In this document: positions 17,418 to 26,411 of the stretch, piece after piece | How positions within the stretch are numbered: the stretch's first letter is position 1 | Layout of the letters: each line of letters opens with the position of its first letter | NCBI GenBank assembly: GCA_037189845.1 | Contig: JBBCIS010000008.1 | Coordinates: forward strand, 434,001-498,000 | DNA from: JAMLHH01 sp037189845 | Lineage (GTDB): Bacteria > Bacteroidota > Bacteroidia > Chitinophagales > JADIYW01 | Length of the DNA stretch: 64,000 nucleotides | Reading direction: 5' to 3' | Program-made: the position numbers and the translations under genes | The notes under the pieces: model-generated | Databases searched by the model: none | Told to the model about the DNA's origin: nothing | What the model saw: the letters and a program-made list of their open reading frames with translations, nothing else

Positions 17418-19559
17418 ATGAGAAACATCATTATTGCCTTTGCTGCCGGTACATTAATGTGGTCCGGTTGTAAAGAATCTCAAAAAAACGATATGGAAAA
17501 TCCATTTTTACAAGCGTACAATACACCCTACGAAGTTCCGCCGTTTGACAAAATTAAAAACGAGCATTTCAAACCAGCCTTTACAAAAGCATTTGAAGAA
17601 CACAACAAAGAAATCGATGCTATTATCAGCAATACAGATGCCCCTACTTTTGATAATACCATTGCAGCATTGGACTACACAGGTAGATTATTAAAAAATG
17701 TAGCAGGCGTATTTTTCAATTATTTATCTGCAAACACTTCCGAGGAGCTTCAGAAAATTGCTGAAGAAATTTCTCCGGAGCTCACAAAGCATACGGACAA
17801 CATCAATCTGAACAAACAGCTTTTTCAGAAAGTAAAGGCTGTTTACGATCAAAGAGCATCTTTGACACTGAATACTGAGCAAAAAATGCTGTTGGACAAT
17901 ACCTATAAAAACTTTGTCCGCGGTGGCGCTGCTCTTTCTGAAAAAGATCAGGAAAGACTCAGAGATATCAATGAAAAATTATCTCTTCTGACATTGAAAT
18001 TCGGAAATAATGTATTGGCAGAGGTGAATGATTTTGCATTGATCATAGACAAAAAAGAAGATCTCGCCGGACTACCGGAAAGCATCATCGCAGGTGCAGC
18101 GGAAGAAGCTAAAAGCAGAGATCTGAAAGATAAATGGGTATTCACCATTCAGGTTCCCAGCTATGAGCCATTCATGAAATATGCTGAAAACAGAGCACTC
18201 AGAGAGAAAATGTACAACGCATATACTCAAAAAGGTAATAGTGGAAATGAATACGACAACAAAAACAATATTGCTGAGATTGTAGCTCTACGAGCCGAAA
18301 AAGCACAGCTTTTAGGCTATCCGAACCATGCCGCTTTTGTTTTGGAAGAATCTATGGCCAAAACACCTGAGCAGGTCAACAACATGTTGAATAAGCTATG
18401 GAAAGCTGCACTTCCTGTAGTTGCCAGAGAGCAGGATGCCATTCAGAAGCTGGCGAAGTCAGAAGGTGCAGATTTTGAAATCAAAGCCTGGGATTGGGCA
18501 TTCTATACAGAAAAGCTCAGAAAAAGAGATTATGATTTCGACGAAGAAGCATTCAAGCCATACCTTTCTCTGGATAAAGTCACAGAAGGTGTATTCCTGG
18601 CTTGTAAAAAGCTGTATGGGTTGGAATTTATAAAAAGAACTGATATCCCATCCTATCATCCCGAAGCTATTCCTTACGAAGTAAAAGAAGCTGACGGAAC
18701 TTTTGCAGGTATTATATACATGGACTTTTTTCCGAGAGCCTCCAAACAAGGCGGTGCATGGATGACTGACTACAGAGAGCAATATGTAGATCAAAACGGA
18801 AAATTAATCAACCCGATCATTTCTATCGTGTGCAATTTCTCTAAACCAGCCGGCTCTGCTCCTGCTCTGCTGACATTTGATGAAGTGATTACTTACTACC
18901 ATGAATTCGGACACGCATTGCACGGATTATTGTCTAAAGTACATTATCCAAGCCTTTCCGGTACGAACGTTCCAAGAGATTTTGTAGAATTGCCATCTCA
19001 GCTATTTGAAAACTGGTCTACAGACCCTGCATTCCTCAAACAGTTTGCAAAACATTATCAAACCGGAGAAGTCATTCCTGATGCGCTGATCGAAAAATAT
19101 GAACGTACCAGCAAATTCAACCAGGGTTTTTCTACTGCCGAATATCTTGCTGCATCTATTCTGGACATGAATTATCATACACTGTCAAAAGATCAGGAAA
19201 TTGCTGATGTAGCAAAATTTGAGCAGGGTGCCATGCAGAAAATCGGTCTGACTTCAGCTATCTCTCCGAGATATAGAAGCACATACTTCAATCACTCCTT
19301 CTCTGGTGGATACTCTGCCGGATATTACAGCTATATCTGGTCAGAAATGCTGGATGCAGATGCATTTGAATATTTTCAGCAAAAAGGAATCTTTGACCCG
19401 GCTACCGCACTTTCCTACAGAAAGAATATCCTTGAAAAAGGTGGTACAGAAGATCCGATGATACTGTATAAAAATTTCAGAGGTCAGGAACCTACTATTG
19501 ATGCTCTTCTGAAACGCAGAGGACTCAATAATCCTGAAATCATCCAGAGAAAACAATAA
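17418..19559 (+). CDS. M3-family zinc metallopeptidase (Dcp/OpdA-like), probable lipoprotein
   Basis: 713 residues. The N-terminus has a short hydrophobic stretch ending in a cysteine (FAAGTLMWSGCKES), a fair though imperfect lipobox, so the protein is probably periplasmic and lipid-anchored. The body starts with the M3A pattern NPFLQAYNTPYEVPPFDKIK. The zinc motif HEFGHALHG begins at H495 with E496 catalytic, and the family ends with YSYIWSEMLDADAF. The enzyme cleaves oligopeptides or C-terminal dipeptides. Length matches peptidyl-dipeptidase Dcp. It is flanked by its own candidate promoter and a clear terminator, so it is monocistronic. Confidence 0.93.
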   Translation: MRNIIIAFAAGTLMWSGCKESQKNDMENPFLQAYNTPYEVPPFDKIKNEHFKPAFTKAFEEHNKEIDAIISNTDAPTFDNTIAALDYTGRLLKNVAGVFFNYLSANTSEELQKIAEEISPELTKHTDNINLNKQLFQKVKAVYDQRASLTLNTEQKMLLDNTYKNFVRGGAALSEKDQERLRDINEKLSLLTLKFGNNVLAEVNDFALIIDKKEDLAGLPESIIAGAAEEAKSRDLKDKWVFTIQVPSYEPFMKYAENRALREKMYNAYTQKGNSGNEYDNKNNIAEIVALRAEKAQLLGYPNHAAFVLEESMAKTPEQVNNMLNKLWKAALPVVAREQDAIQKLAKSEGADFEIKAWDWAFYTEKLRKRDYDFDEEAFKPYLSLDKVTEGVFLACKKLYGLEFIKRTDIPSYHPEAIPYEVKEADGTFAGIIYMDFFPRASKQGGAWMTDYREQYVDQNGKLINPIISIVCNFSKPAGSAPALLTFDEVITYYHEFGHALHGLLSKVHYPSLSGTNVPRDFVELPSQLFENWSTDPAFLKQFAKHYQTGEVIPDALIEKYERTSKFNQGFSTAEYLAASILDMNYHTLSKDQEIADVAKFEQGAMQKIGLTSAISPRYRSTYFNHSFSGGYSAGYYSYIWSEMLDADAFEYFQQKGIFDPATALSYRKNILEKGGTEDPMILYKNFRGQEPTIDALLKRRGLNNPEIIQRKQ

Positions 19560-19584
19560 TCTCCTGACAGGTAATATTTCACGC

Positions 19585-19617
19585 ACCCCGGCTCAAATGT
19601 CCGGGGTATTTTGTTTC
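19585..19617 (+). terminator. Intrinsic terminator of the M3 peptidase gene
   Basis: ACCCCGG (19585-19591) and CCGGGGT (19601-19607) form a perfect GC-rich 7-bp stem with a 9-base loop, followed by the T-rich tail ATTTTGTTT. Confidence 0.82.
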
Positions 19618-19720
19618 AGGCCATTATGTTTTAGCATTACCTAAACTTCAAACGTTAAACTTCAAACGACTGATTGTTGCCAAAATAAACATAACTTGAA
19701 ACTCCAAACTCTTTCTTAAA

Positions 19721-20053
19721 ATGAACGCTTACCTTTCACTTTTGATCGCTATTATTCTGGAAACAATCGCCACTTCAGCACTTAAGCAATCCGAACAATT
19801 CACTAAGCTTCTACCCAGTGTGATTTGTATTGCGGGATATCTTGGGGCATTCTATTTTCTGAGCATGACCTTAAAAACACTTCCCGTAGGAATTGCCTAT
19901 GCGATCTGGTCTGCAGTAGGCATCATATTAATTACTTTGGTTGGTATCTTCTTTTTTAATCAGAAACCTGATCTGCCGGCAATATTAGGTATGCTATTAA
20001 TTATAGCCGGAGTAGTGACTATTCAGGTTTTTTCTAAAATGAACGTACATTAA
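19721..20053 (+). CDS. Small multidrug resistance (SMR/EmrE-type) transporter
   Basis: 110 residues with four helices. The membrane glutamate typical of SMR pumps is present in helix 1 (IAIILETIATSALKQSEQF), followed by GYLGAFYFLSMTLKTLPVGIA and YAIWSAVGIILI, the strongly kept GxxxW-type SMR signature. It works as a dimer exchanging protons for cationic drugs or small organic cations such as guanidinium. It is alone, with a direct repeat AAACTTCAAACG twice upstream (about 19645-19670). Confidence 0.92.
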   Translation: MNAYLSLLIAIILETIATSALKQSEQFTKLLPSVICIAGYLGAFYFLSMTLKTLPVGIAYAIWSAVGIILITLVGIFFFNQKPDLPAILGMLLIIAGVVTIQVFSKMNVH

Positions 20054-20055
20054 AC

Positions 20056-20085
20056 AAAAAAGCACCACGGAAATACCGCAGTGCT
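20056..20085 (-). terminator. Intrinsic terminator for the peroxiredoxin gene
   Basis: AGCACCACGG and CCGCAGTGCT form a 10-bp stem with two mismatches around a 5-base loop. On the minus strand the hairpin runs into TTTTTT (20061-20056), which suits termination of the convergent peroxiredoxin gene. Confidence 0.75.
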
Positions 20086-20109
20086 ATATGAATTGTAAGC
20101 AATCATTCC

Positions 20110-20745
20110 TTATTTATTCGGCTGAGGAGTCAATCTCAGATAAGGTTTGATTTTGTTGTATCCTTTAGGGAATTTCACAGTAGCGTCATCATCAGAGATT
20201 GTCGGAGCAATCACCACATCCTGGCCATCTTCCCAGTTAGCAGGTGTTGCGACACTGTAATTAGCTGTTAATTGCAATGAATCAATTACACGTAAAATCT
20301 CATTAAAGTTTCTGCCGGTAGAAGCCGGATAAGTAATCGTCAGCTTGATTTTTTTATCAGGACCAATGATAAATACCGAACGCACTGTAAATTTCTCACT
20401 TGCATTCGGGTGGATCATATCATACAATTCCGCTACCTTTTTGTCCGGGTCAGCGATGATAGGGAAATTCATCGTTGTGTTTTGTGTTTCCTCAATATCT
20501 TTTACCCATCCATGATGAGAATCCAAAGGGTCTACACTTACTGCAATAACCTTCACCCCTCTTTTGTCAAACTCACCTTTGAGCTTGGATGTATAACCTA
20601 ACTCAGTAGTACATACCGGAGTATAATCTGCAGGATGCGAGAATAAAACTCCCCATCCATCACCTATGTATTCATGGAAATCAATATTTCCGAATGTAGT
20701 TTCCGCCTGGAAATTTGGTGCGACATCGCCTAATCTTAATGACAT
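20110..20745 (-). CDS. 1-Cys peroxiredoxin (Prx6 type)
   Basis: 211 residues. The peroxidatic motif is PADYTPVCTTELG with C45. The long C-terminal domain of the Prx6 subfamily is present (YPASTGRNFNEILRVIDSLQ, then a stretch to KPYLRLTPQP) and there is no second conserved resolving cysteine. It reduces peroxides in the cytoplasm using an external thiol. This fits with a BshC gene in the window, since bacillithiol could be the reductant, but that is inference. It has its own terminator. Confidence 0.92.
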   Translation of the reverse strand: MSLRLGDVAPNFQAETTFGNIDFHEYIGDGWGVLFSHPADYTPVCTTELGYTSKLKGEFDKRGVKVIAVSVDPLDSHHGWVKDIEETQNTTMNFPIIADPDKKVAELYDMIHPNASEKFTVRSVFIIGPDKKIKLTITYPASTGRNFNEILRVIDSLQLTANYSVATPANWEDGQDVVIAPTISDDDATVKFPKGYNKIKPYLRLTPQPNK

Positions 20746-21002
20746 ATGATCTTTGGTTTTAAAATCTACTAATTTTATAGAGTAAGTTACAAAACTTATC
20801 TTTCAATTTAATGCATCTGAATAATATTTGTTCAGACTTTATCATTTTTAATGGTGAAGAATTTTCTCTTTGCATAAAGAACAAAATCATGTCTTGATAT
20901 AGTCTAAACTATAACATAGAGATTTTTATACTTAAATTTAAATATCCAGTATTATAGCAGATTTATCCACTTCATTTTTATTATAAAACAAATCAAAATT
21001 TT

Positions 21003-21260
21003 ATGAATGATCCAATTAGTGATTGCAAGGTAATCGACAGACAAACTTTCATTAAGTTCCTTGATTTATTGCAGAAGGACTTCTTGGAAAACCCAGACAC
21101 TTGGGAGAATAAAACTTTGCCGGACTTTCTAGAATCATTGAGTAGATATACATCAGACATACAAGGTTATTACGATAACACAAAGCAAAATGTAAATGCT
21201 GACAAGCCAGAATGGTCAACATTTGCAGATATTTTTAAAGGAGCTAAAGTTTACGAGTAA
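21003..21260 (+). CDS. DUF7660-like small protein (possible orphan immunity protein)
   Basis: 85 residues, soluble and acidic. The pattern RQTFIKFLDLLQKDF, then NPDTWENKTLPDFLES, GYYDN, PEWSTFADIFKGAKVYE is that of DUF7660, small proteins often scattered near toxin or immunity genes. Function is unknown. It lies 2 bp before a second small orphan gene. Both are more AT-rich than the flanking peroxiredoxin and ceramidase genes. Confidence 0.7.
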   Translation: MNDPISDCKVIDRQTFIKFLDLLQKDFLENPDTWENKTLPDFLESLSRYTSDIQGYYDNTKQNVNADKPEWSTFADIFKGAKVYE

Positions 21261-21262
21261 AA

Positions 21263-21625
21263 ATGTGGAGCGACAGATATAACTACTACAATATTCAATT
21301 CGACGAAAAATTCAGTCAAAAACTTGACAAAGCTATAGTTGTTGAATGCCTGTTGCAAACGAAGCTATTTCAGCAAACAAATCAACAAACATTTACAAAT
21401 ACTGATGATTTCCCATGGACCAATATTATATTAGCAGATACCGTCAACGGAAATTATGCTTCTTCAAATAAGAATCTTCAATTTGTTACTTTGATAGCAA
21501 TTGTATGCTCAAAAGAGGAAGATCAACAAATATATATTGATACATTTAAGAAAATAGCCAGTCAATTAAGCTGGAAATTATATTTAGAAGAAGATGATGA
21601 CGGAAATGAAAATATTGAGCTGTGA
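21263..21625 (+). CDS. Hypothetical acidic protein paired with the DUF7660-like gene
   Basis: 120 residues, soluble, with an aromatic N-terminus (MWSDRYNYYNIQFDE) and a strongly acidic tail (LEEDDDGNENIEL). I do not recognise the family. It follows the DUF7660-like gene by two bases on the same strand, so the two are surely co-transcribed. Size, acidity and isolation suit an immunity-type protein, but no cognate toxin gene is in the window. Confidence 0.6.
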   Translation: MWSDRYNYYNIQFDEKFSQKLDKAIVVECLLQTKLFQQTNQQTFTNTDDFPWTNIILADTVNGNYASSNKNLQFVTLIAIVCSKEEDQQIYIDTFKKIASQLSWKLYLEEDDDGNENIEL

Positions 21626-21637
21626 CATAAAAGATAT

Positions 21638-22450
21638 CTATTGAATTTTATCAGCAGTATTTTCCTCTGACACATAAAATCTGTACAGAAAATAAACAGA
21701 AACTGCATTTAAAATATGCCAGATGCCGTGTCCCTGAATCAATGAAGACGGATCACACCACGGTGAATCAGACAAAGATAAATTCCAGATAAAAAATGCC
21801 AGACACATCGTCAATACACTGGCAAATCCCCAGCGGTAATCGATCGGAACTTTTCTGACGACCAGATTTATCAGCTCTACTGCAAATGTAAGAATCAGGA
21901 AGACCGCAAAGCAAAAGCTACCGATAAATCCTACAAAAGGAACATCATAAGGCAGTGTATGTACATAAAGATGGATGCTCATCGTGATTAAAAATGCTGC
22001 TAAAAAACCTGTGCTTTGCCATTTGAATAATCTTGTCAACGCATAAGAGAAAATAAACGAAGCTATCATATACATGGAAACCATATCCAAAAAGCCTCCT
22101 ACCCTTGTTGTCGTGGCGTGCATAGCCATTGATCCGGGACCTAATAATACTGCAAGGGTAGCATAAAAAGTGCTGAAGAAATTCCCGTGGGTCATCAGAT
22201 TGATATTGTTAGAAAATCTTCCGTGTGCCTGGGACCAGCCTATCGTCAGACCGGCAACTACAAAGCCAAAATTGCTGAAGGTATTCACTGGTTGCTTGAT
22301 CAAACCATGATATCCGGCCTCACAAAAACCGCCCCCAACTCCTGCGGGTGTTCCCATCCAGTGAAAAATAACTGCCAGTGTAAACAGTGTCATGGATGAT
22401 ATAGCTATCACTAAAGGAAATCCAAATACTCTCCTCTTACCAATCTGCAT
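21638..22450 (-). CDS. CREST-superfamily alkaline ceramidase-like membrane hydrolase
   Basis: 270 residues with seven hydrophobic helices. The CREST zinc-hydrolase residues are all visible: FCEAGYHG near the N-terminus (E44), QPVNTFSNFGF, S107-x3-H111 in GPGSMAMHAT, D122 in LDMVSMY, and H241-x3-H245 in QGHGIWHILNA. The family cleaves ceramide to sphingosine and fatty acid, and other members act as membrane hydrolases or receptors. Many Bacteroidota make sphingolipids, and a GH5 endoglycoceramidase-like gene lies 4 kb away. The substrate is inferred, not proven. Confidence 0.8.
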   Translation of the reverse strand: MQIGKRRVFGFPLVIAISSMTLFTLAVIFHWMGTPAGVGGGFCEAGYHGLIKQPVNTFSNFGFVVAGLTIGWSQAHGRFSNNINLMTHGNFFSTFYATLAVLLGPGSMAMHATTTRVGGFLDMVSMYMIASFIFSYALTRLFKWQSTGFLAAFLITMSIHLYVHTLPYDVPFVGFIGSFCFAVFLILTFAVELINLVVRKVPIDYRWGFASVLTMCLAFFIWNLSLSDSPWCDPSSLIQGHGIWHILNAVSVYFLYRFYVSEENTADKIQ

Positions 22451-22634
22451 AAAATCTGATATTATTTCAAAGATACAAGATAGAAATTATGCCAAAAATA
22501 AGTAGCCATAAATAATGATCTTTTTAACAAGATTTATACTGCTTCCGATGAAAAATTAAAATTGAGCATATAATTATGCTGAAAGAAATCAGATTTACCC
22601 TATCTTAAACTTAGCTTAACACAAAGTAAAACTC

Positions 22635-24176
22635 ATGCTGAATTTATCTACCATTTTAGAAAGCAGTGCACGAAAATTCCCCAAAAGAACTGCATTTACA
22701 TTCGGAGAAATTGCTCTCAACTACGCACAAACAAACGCTCTTTCAAATCAGGTTGCCAATGCACTTGTTAATATCGGAATCCGAAAAGGTGATAAAGTAG
22801 CATTAACCTGCCCGAATCTACCTTATTTCCCCATTATTTATTTTGGCATTCTGAAAGCGGGAGCTACTGTAGTGCCGCTGAGTGTACTGCTCAAAAAAGA
22901 CGAAGTTGCCTACCATTTAAAAGATAGTGATGCAAAAGCTTATTTCTCTTTTATAGGTACTCCTGAATTACCGATGGCACAAACAGGTCTGGCAGGTTTC
23001 AGCGAGGTGGATTCCTGTGAGCACTTCTTCGTAATTATGCCGCAAAATGACCAGCCCTCTCCTATTCCGCAAACCAAAACTTTCGGGGAGCTCGTTCAGG
23101 GACAATCACCTCAGTTTGATACCGTACAGACATCCGCAGAAGATACGGCTGTAATCATTTACACTTCCGGAACAACCGGGCAGCCCAAAGGGGCAGAATT
23201 AACTCACAACAGCCTCTTCACCAATACAGTAGTAAGCTCTGATATTCTGAATATCGATAGTGATGCTCCAAGCCAGCTGGTAGTTTTGCCGTTGTTTCAC
23301 ATTTTTGCTATGACGGTCATGATGAATGCCGGAATTTATAAAGCGGCAAATAGCGTCCTGATGGCTCGTTTTGAACCCGGTCCTGCTTTTGAATTAATCA
23401 TCAAACATAATATTGAAGTCTTTGCCGGTGTTCCTACGATGTACTGGGCATTACTGAATCATACTGGTGAATACGATGCAGACAAAATAGCCCAAACATT
23501 GAAGCTGTGTGTTTGTGGTGGTGCTTCACTTCCTTTGAAAGTAATTGAAGATTTTGAACATAAATTCAATGTGCCTATTATAGAAGGCTATGGGATGTCG
23601 GAAGGATCGCCGGTTGTTACATTCAATCAGCTGGAAATCGGCAGAAAACCGGGTTCGATCGGCACACCGGTCTGGGGTTGTGAAGTAAAAGTAGTAGATG
23701 AAAATGGCAATGAGGTACCTGTCGGAGAGAAAGGTGAACTGATTTATCGTGGTCCAAATGTTATGAAAGGATATTACAAAAGACCCGAGGCCAATGCCCA
23801 AACGCTGAAAAATGGTTGGCTGTATTCAGGAGATATTGCCACAAAAGACGAAGATGGATTTTTCTATATCGTAGACAGAACCAAAGATATGATCATCCGT
23901 GGCGGATTGAATGTATATCCGAGGGAAGTGGAAGAAGTTATGCTCAAGCATCCGGCGATCTCAATGGTGGCAATTATTGGTGTTCCGCACGAAGCTCATG
24001 GTGAAGAAATCAAAGCTTTTGTCGTTTTAAAGCAAGGAGCAGAAGCAGCGATAGATGATATACAATCATGGATCAAAGAACGGGTAGCCAACTATAAATA
24101 TCCGAGAATCATCGAAATCGTCTCCGGCCTACCGATGAGCGCAACCGGAAAAATCTTAAAGAAAGAACTGAAGTAA
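22635..24176 (+). CDS. Long-chain fatty-acid-CoA ligase (AMP-forming)
   Basis: 513 residues of the ANL superfamily. Motifs in order: the P-loop-like IIYTSGTTGQPKGAELTH, the aromatic ACS motif YGMSEGSPVV, the hinge motif GWLYSGDIATKDEDGFFYIVD, RTKDMIIRGGLNVYP and the C-terminal lysine region MSATGKILKKELK. The enzyme forms acyl-AMP and then acyl-CoA in the cytoplasm. It precedes an SDR gene on the same strand with a 142-bp gap holding an inverted repeat. Confidence 0.9.
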   Translation: MLNLSTILESSARKFPKRTAFTFGEIALNYAQTNALSNQVANALVNIGIRKGDKVALTCPNLPYFPIIYFGILKAGATVVPLSVLLKKDEVAYHLKDSDAKAYFSFIGTPELPMAQTGLAGFSEVDSCEHFFVIMPQNDQPSPIPQTKTFGELVQGQSPQFDTVQTSAEDTAVIIYTSGTTGQPKGAELTHNSLFTNTVVSSDILNIDSDAPSQLVVLPLFHIFAMTVMMNAGIYKAANSVLMARFEPGPAFELIIKHNIEVFAGVPTMYWALLNHTGEYDADKIAQTLKLCVCGGASLPLKVIEDFEHKFNVPIIEGYGMSEGSPVVTFNQLEIGRKPGSIGTPVWGCEVKVVDENGNEVPVGEKGELIYRGPNVMKGYYKRPEANAQTLKNGWLYSGDIATKDEDGFFYIVDRTKDMIIRGGLNVYPREVEEVMLKHPAISMVAIIGVPHEAHGEEIKAFVVLKQGAEAAIDDIQSWIKERVANYKYPRIIEIVSGLPMSATGKILKKELK

Positions 24177-24230
24177 ATGAGCGAATTTTTGAATTACAAA
24201 TGTGCCAATAAAACAGGATTGGAAATTTGA

Positions 24231-24271
24231 GGAATGAGAGTTGAGGGCTGAAGCTGGCGCAAGCTCATTCC
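24231..24271. repeat. Small inverted repeat between ligase and SDR genes
   Basis: GGAATGAG (24231-24238) and CTCATTCC (24264-24271) are perfect complements around a loop that itself contains a smaller pairing (AGCTGGCGCAAGCT). There is no T-tract, so a terminator call is weak. It may be a fragment of dispersed intergenic repeat. Confidence 0.4.
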
Positions 24272-24318
24272 TTAATCCTCATCCCTCATTTCTGCGTAGC
24301 AATTAAACTTTAAACAAA

Positions 24319-25074
24319 ATGATACAGGATTTAAAAGGAAAAGTAGCAATTATCACCGGAGCCAGTAAAGGAATCGGAGAAGCTATTGCAAGATATTATG
24401 CCAGAGGCGGAGCAGACGTCGTGATCAATTCCAGAAAACAGGAAGACCTAGATGTTGTGGCAGCTTCCATCAAAGAATTTGGCGGGAGTGTACTTGCAGT
24501 CGCGGGCAATGTCAGCAAGCCGGAAGATGCCCGATATCTGGTAGAAACTACTATAAAAGAATTCGGAGGGATTGATATCCTTGTGAACAATGCAGTTGCC
24601 AATCCCTATTACGGCCCTATCATCGGATGTGACGCTTCAGCATTTGACAAAACGATGGAAGTCAATATCAAAGCACCTTTTGAATTGAGCAAGCTTGCTT
24701 ATCCGAGTATGAAATCTCGTGGCGGAGGTTCTATCATTAATATCAGTTCCATTGAGGGTATTTCACCTCATGAAGGAATGGGAATTTATTCCGTATCCAA
24801 AGCATCCCTTAATATGCTCACAAAAGCATGTGCCAGAGAATGGGGTGAAGATAATATACGTGTCAACAGTATTTGTCCGGGATTAATTAAAACCAAATTC
24901 TCCAAAGCATTGTGGAGCAATGAAAAATGGACCAATCATTTCATTGCGCAGCTTCCATTGAAAAGAGTAGGCACAGTAGAAGAAATTGCATCGCTGGCAT
25001 ATTTTCTGGCATCCGACTCGTCAGGATATGTTACAGGAGCTATCTATACGGCTGATGGCGGATTTTCTATATAA
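24319..25074 (+). CDS. Short-chain dehydrogenase/reductase
   Basis: 251 residues of classical SDR length. The cofactor motif is TGASKGIGEAIARYYARGG, with NNAV for NNAG, then the catalytic serine in INISSIEG, YSVSKASLN (Tyr-x3-Lys) and the PG motif NSICPGLIKTKF. It is an NAD(P)-dependent oxidoreductase whose substrate cannot be told. Adjacency to an acyl-CoA ligase suggests a lipid or beta-hydroxyacyl substrate. A GNAT gene follows after five bases. Confidence 0.9.
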   Translation: MIQDLKGKVAIITGASKGIGEAIARYYARGGADVVINSRKQEDLDVVAASIKEFGGSVLAVAGNVSKPEDARYLVETTIKEFGGIDILVNNAVANPYYGPIIGCDASAFDKTMEVNIKAPFELSKLAYPSMKSRGGGSIINISSIEGISPHEGMGIYSVSKASLNMLTKACAREWGEDNIRVNSICPGLIKTKFSKALWSNEKWTNHFIAQLPLKRVGTVEEIASLAYFLASDSSGYVTGAIYTADGGFSI

Positions 25075-25079
25075 AGAAT

Positions 25080-25535
25080 ATGACAAAAATTATCAGAATA
25101 CAGGCAGATCAGGGAAATCTGGTATTTGATTTATTCAATAAATACCGGATTTTCTACAAAAAAGAATCAGATATTGAAGCCACTAAAAGCTTTATCCATG
25201 CAAGATTAACCAACAACGAGTCTGTAATATTTGTAGCCTTGAATGATTCAGATAAGCCACTTGGATTTACCCAGCTATATCCGGCCTATTCATCTGTATG
25301 CATGGTCAAAAACTGGATTCTGAACGATTTGTATGTCGAAAAAGATGACAGAAAACAGGGAATTGGTGAAGCACTGATACAGACAGCTATGGAATTTGCG
25401 AAGTCTGAAGGAGCTACCTTTGTACAATTATCTACAGCAATAGATAACTATACGGCTCAAAGTCTTTACGAACGGATTGGCTTTATACGCCAGGAACCGG
25501 AATCTGATTTTTACACTTACAGAATTTCTGTCTGA
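25080..25535 (+). CDS. GNAT-family N-acetyltransferase
   Basis: 151 residues. The acetyl-CoA binding motif A is VEKDDRKQGIGEALIQTAMEFA, followed by the family segment FVQLSTAIDNYTAQSLYERIGF. Motif A has Arg/Gln-x-x-Gly-x-Gly/Ala as expected. The substrate is unknown. It is probably co-transcribed with the SDR gene. Confidence 0.85.
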   Translation: MTKIIRIQADQGNLVFDLFNKYRIFYKKESDIEATKSFIHARLTNNESVIFVALNDSDKPLGFTQLYPAYSSVCMVKNWILNDLYVEKDDRKQGIGEALIQTAMEFAKSEGATFVQLSTAIDNYTAQSLYERIGFIRQEPESDFYTYRISV

Positions 25536-25605
25536 TTCAGGAAGTCCAAACAACATAGATTTTTACATTTTCTGATTCTCCCGTTAAAATCCTTATTTTA
25601 GTTGC

Positions 25606-26397
25606 ATGAATGTCATACAGCGAGTACAGAGCTATTGCAAATATTTATTTACAGCCAAAAGTCACCAGCGTATACATTCACCTTTTGTTTTCAATCTGTT
25701 GCGGCACGTTTTTTACCAGGCAGATGAACAATCGCCAGCGATACAGAAAATAGAAAACAGAAGAAATGATTTACTTCAGAATAACCAGACTATTCAGGTT
25801 ACAGATCTCGGTGCCGGCGCAGGTAAGTGGGGAACTTCTGAAAGAAAAATCAGCGATATTGCAGGAAACAGTCTGAAAAGAAAAAAATATGCTCAACTCA
25901 TTTATAGAATCGTACATCATTTCCAACCTGAAACTGTTCTTGAATTTGGTACTTCACTTGGTATTACTACTGCATATATTGGTCAGGGATATACAGATGG
26001 ACAGGTTGTCACTATAGAAGGTTGCCCGAACATTGCCAGAGTTGCCGGAGAAACATTCGATATAACCGGAACTAAGAACATTCGTTCCTATACAGGAAAT
26101 TTTGACGACGTACTTCCTGAAGTCCTTCGAAACCACCCGGTTTTAGACATTGTTTTTATTGACGGCAATCATTCATTTGCTCCAACATTGAAATATTTTG
26201 AGCAGACACTTCCACATGCGCACAATGATACTATCTTTATTTTTGACGATATACACTGGAGTGCCGATATGGAAAAAGCATGGCATGCCATTCAGCAGCA
26301 TCCGCGCGTGACAATTACCATAGATATTTATGAAATGGGATTTGTATTCATCCGCAATGAAAACAAGAAGCCCGAACATTTCGTCATTAAATACTAA
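25606..26397 (+). CDS. Class I SAM-dependent methyltransferase (O-methyltransferase-like)
   Basis: 263 residues. The SAM-binding motif I is VLEFGTSLGITTAYIG, followed by VVTIEGCPN and the motif LDIVFIDGNHSF, the pattern of O-methyltransferase 3/24-type proteins. The first 95 residues (YLFTAKSHQRIHSPFVFNLL) form an extra helical domain common in Bacteroidota homologues. Substrate unknown. It converges with the GH5 gene 14 bp downstream. Confidence 0.82.
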   Translation: MNVIQRVQSYCKYLFTAKSHQRIHSPFVFNLLRHVFYQADEQSPAIQKIENRRNDLLQNNQTIQVTDLGAGAGKWGTSERKISDIAGNSLKRKKYAQLIYRIVHHFQPETVLEFGTSLGITTAYIGQGYTDGQVVTIEGCPNIARVAGETFDITGTKNIRSYTGNFDDVLPEVLRNHPVLDIVFIDGNHSFAPTLKYFEQTLPHAHNDTIFIFDDIHWSADMEKAWHAIQQHPRVTITIDIYEMGFVFIRNENKKPEHFVIKY

Positions 26398-26411
26398 GAC
26401 AAAATTGGTAT

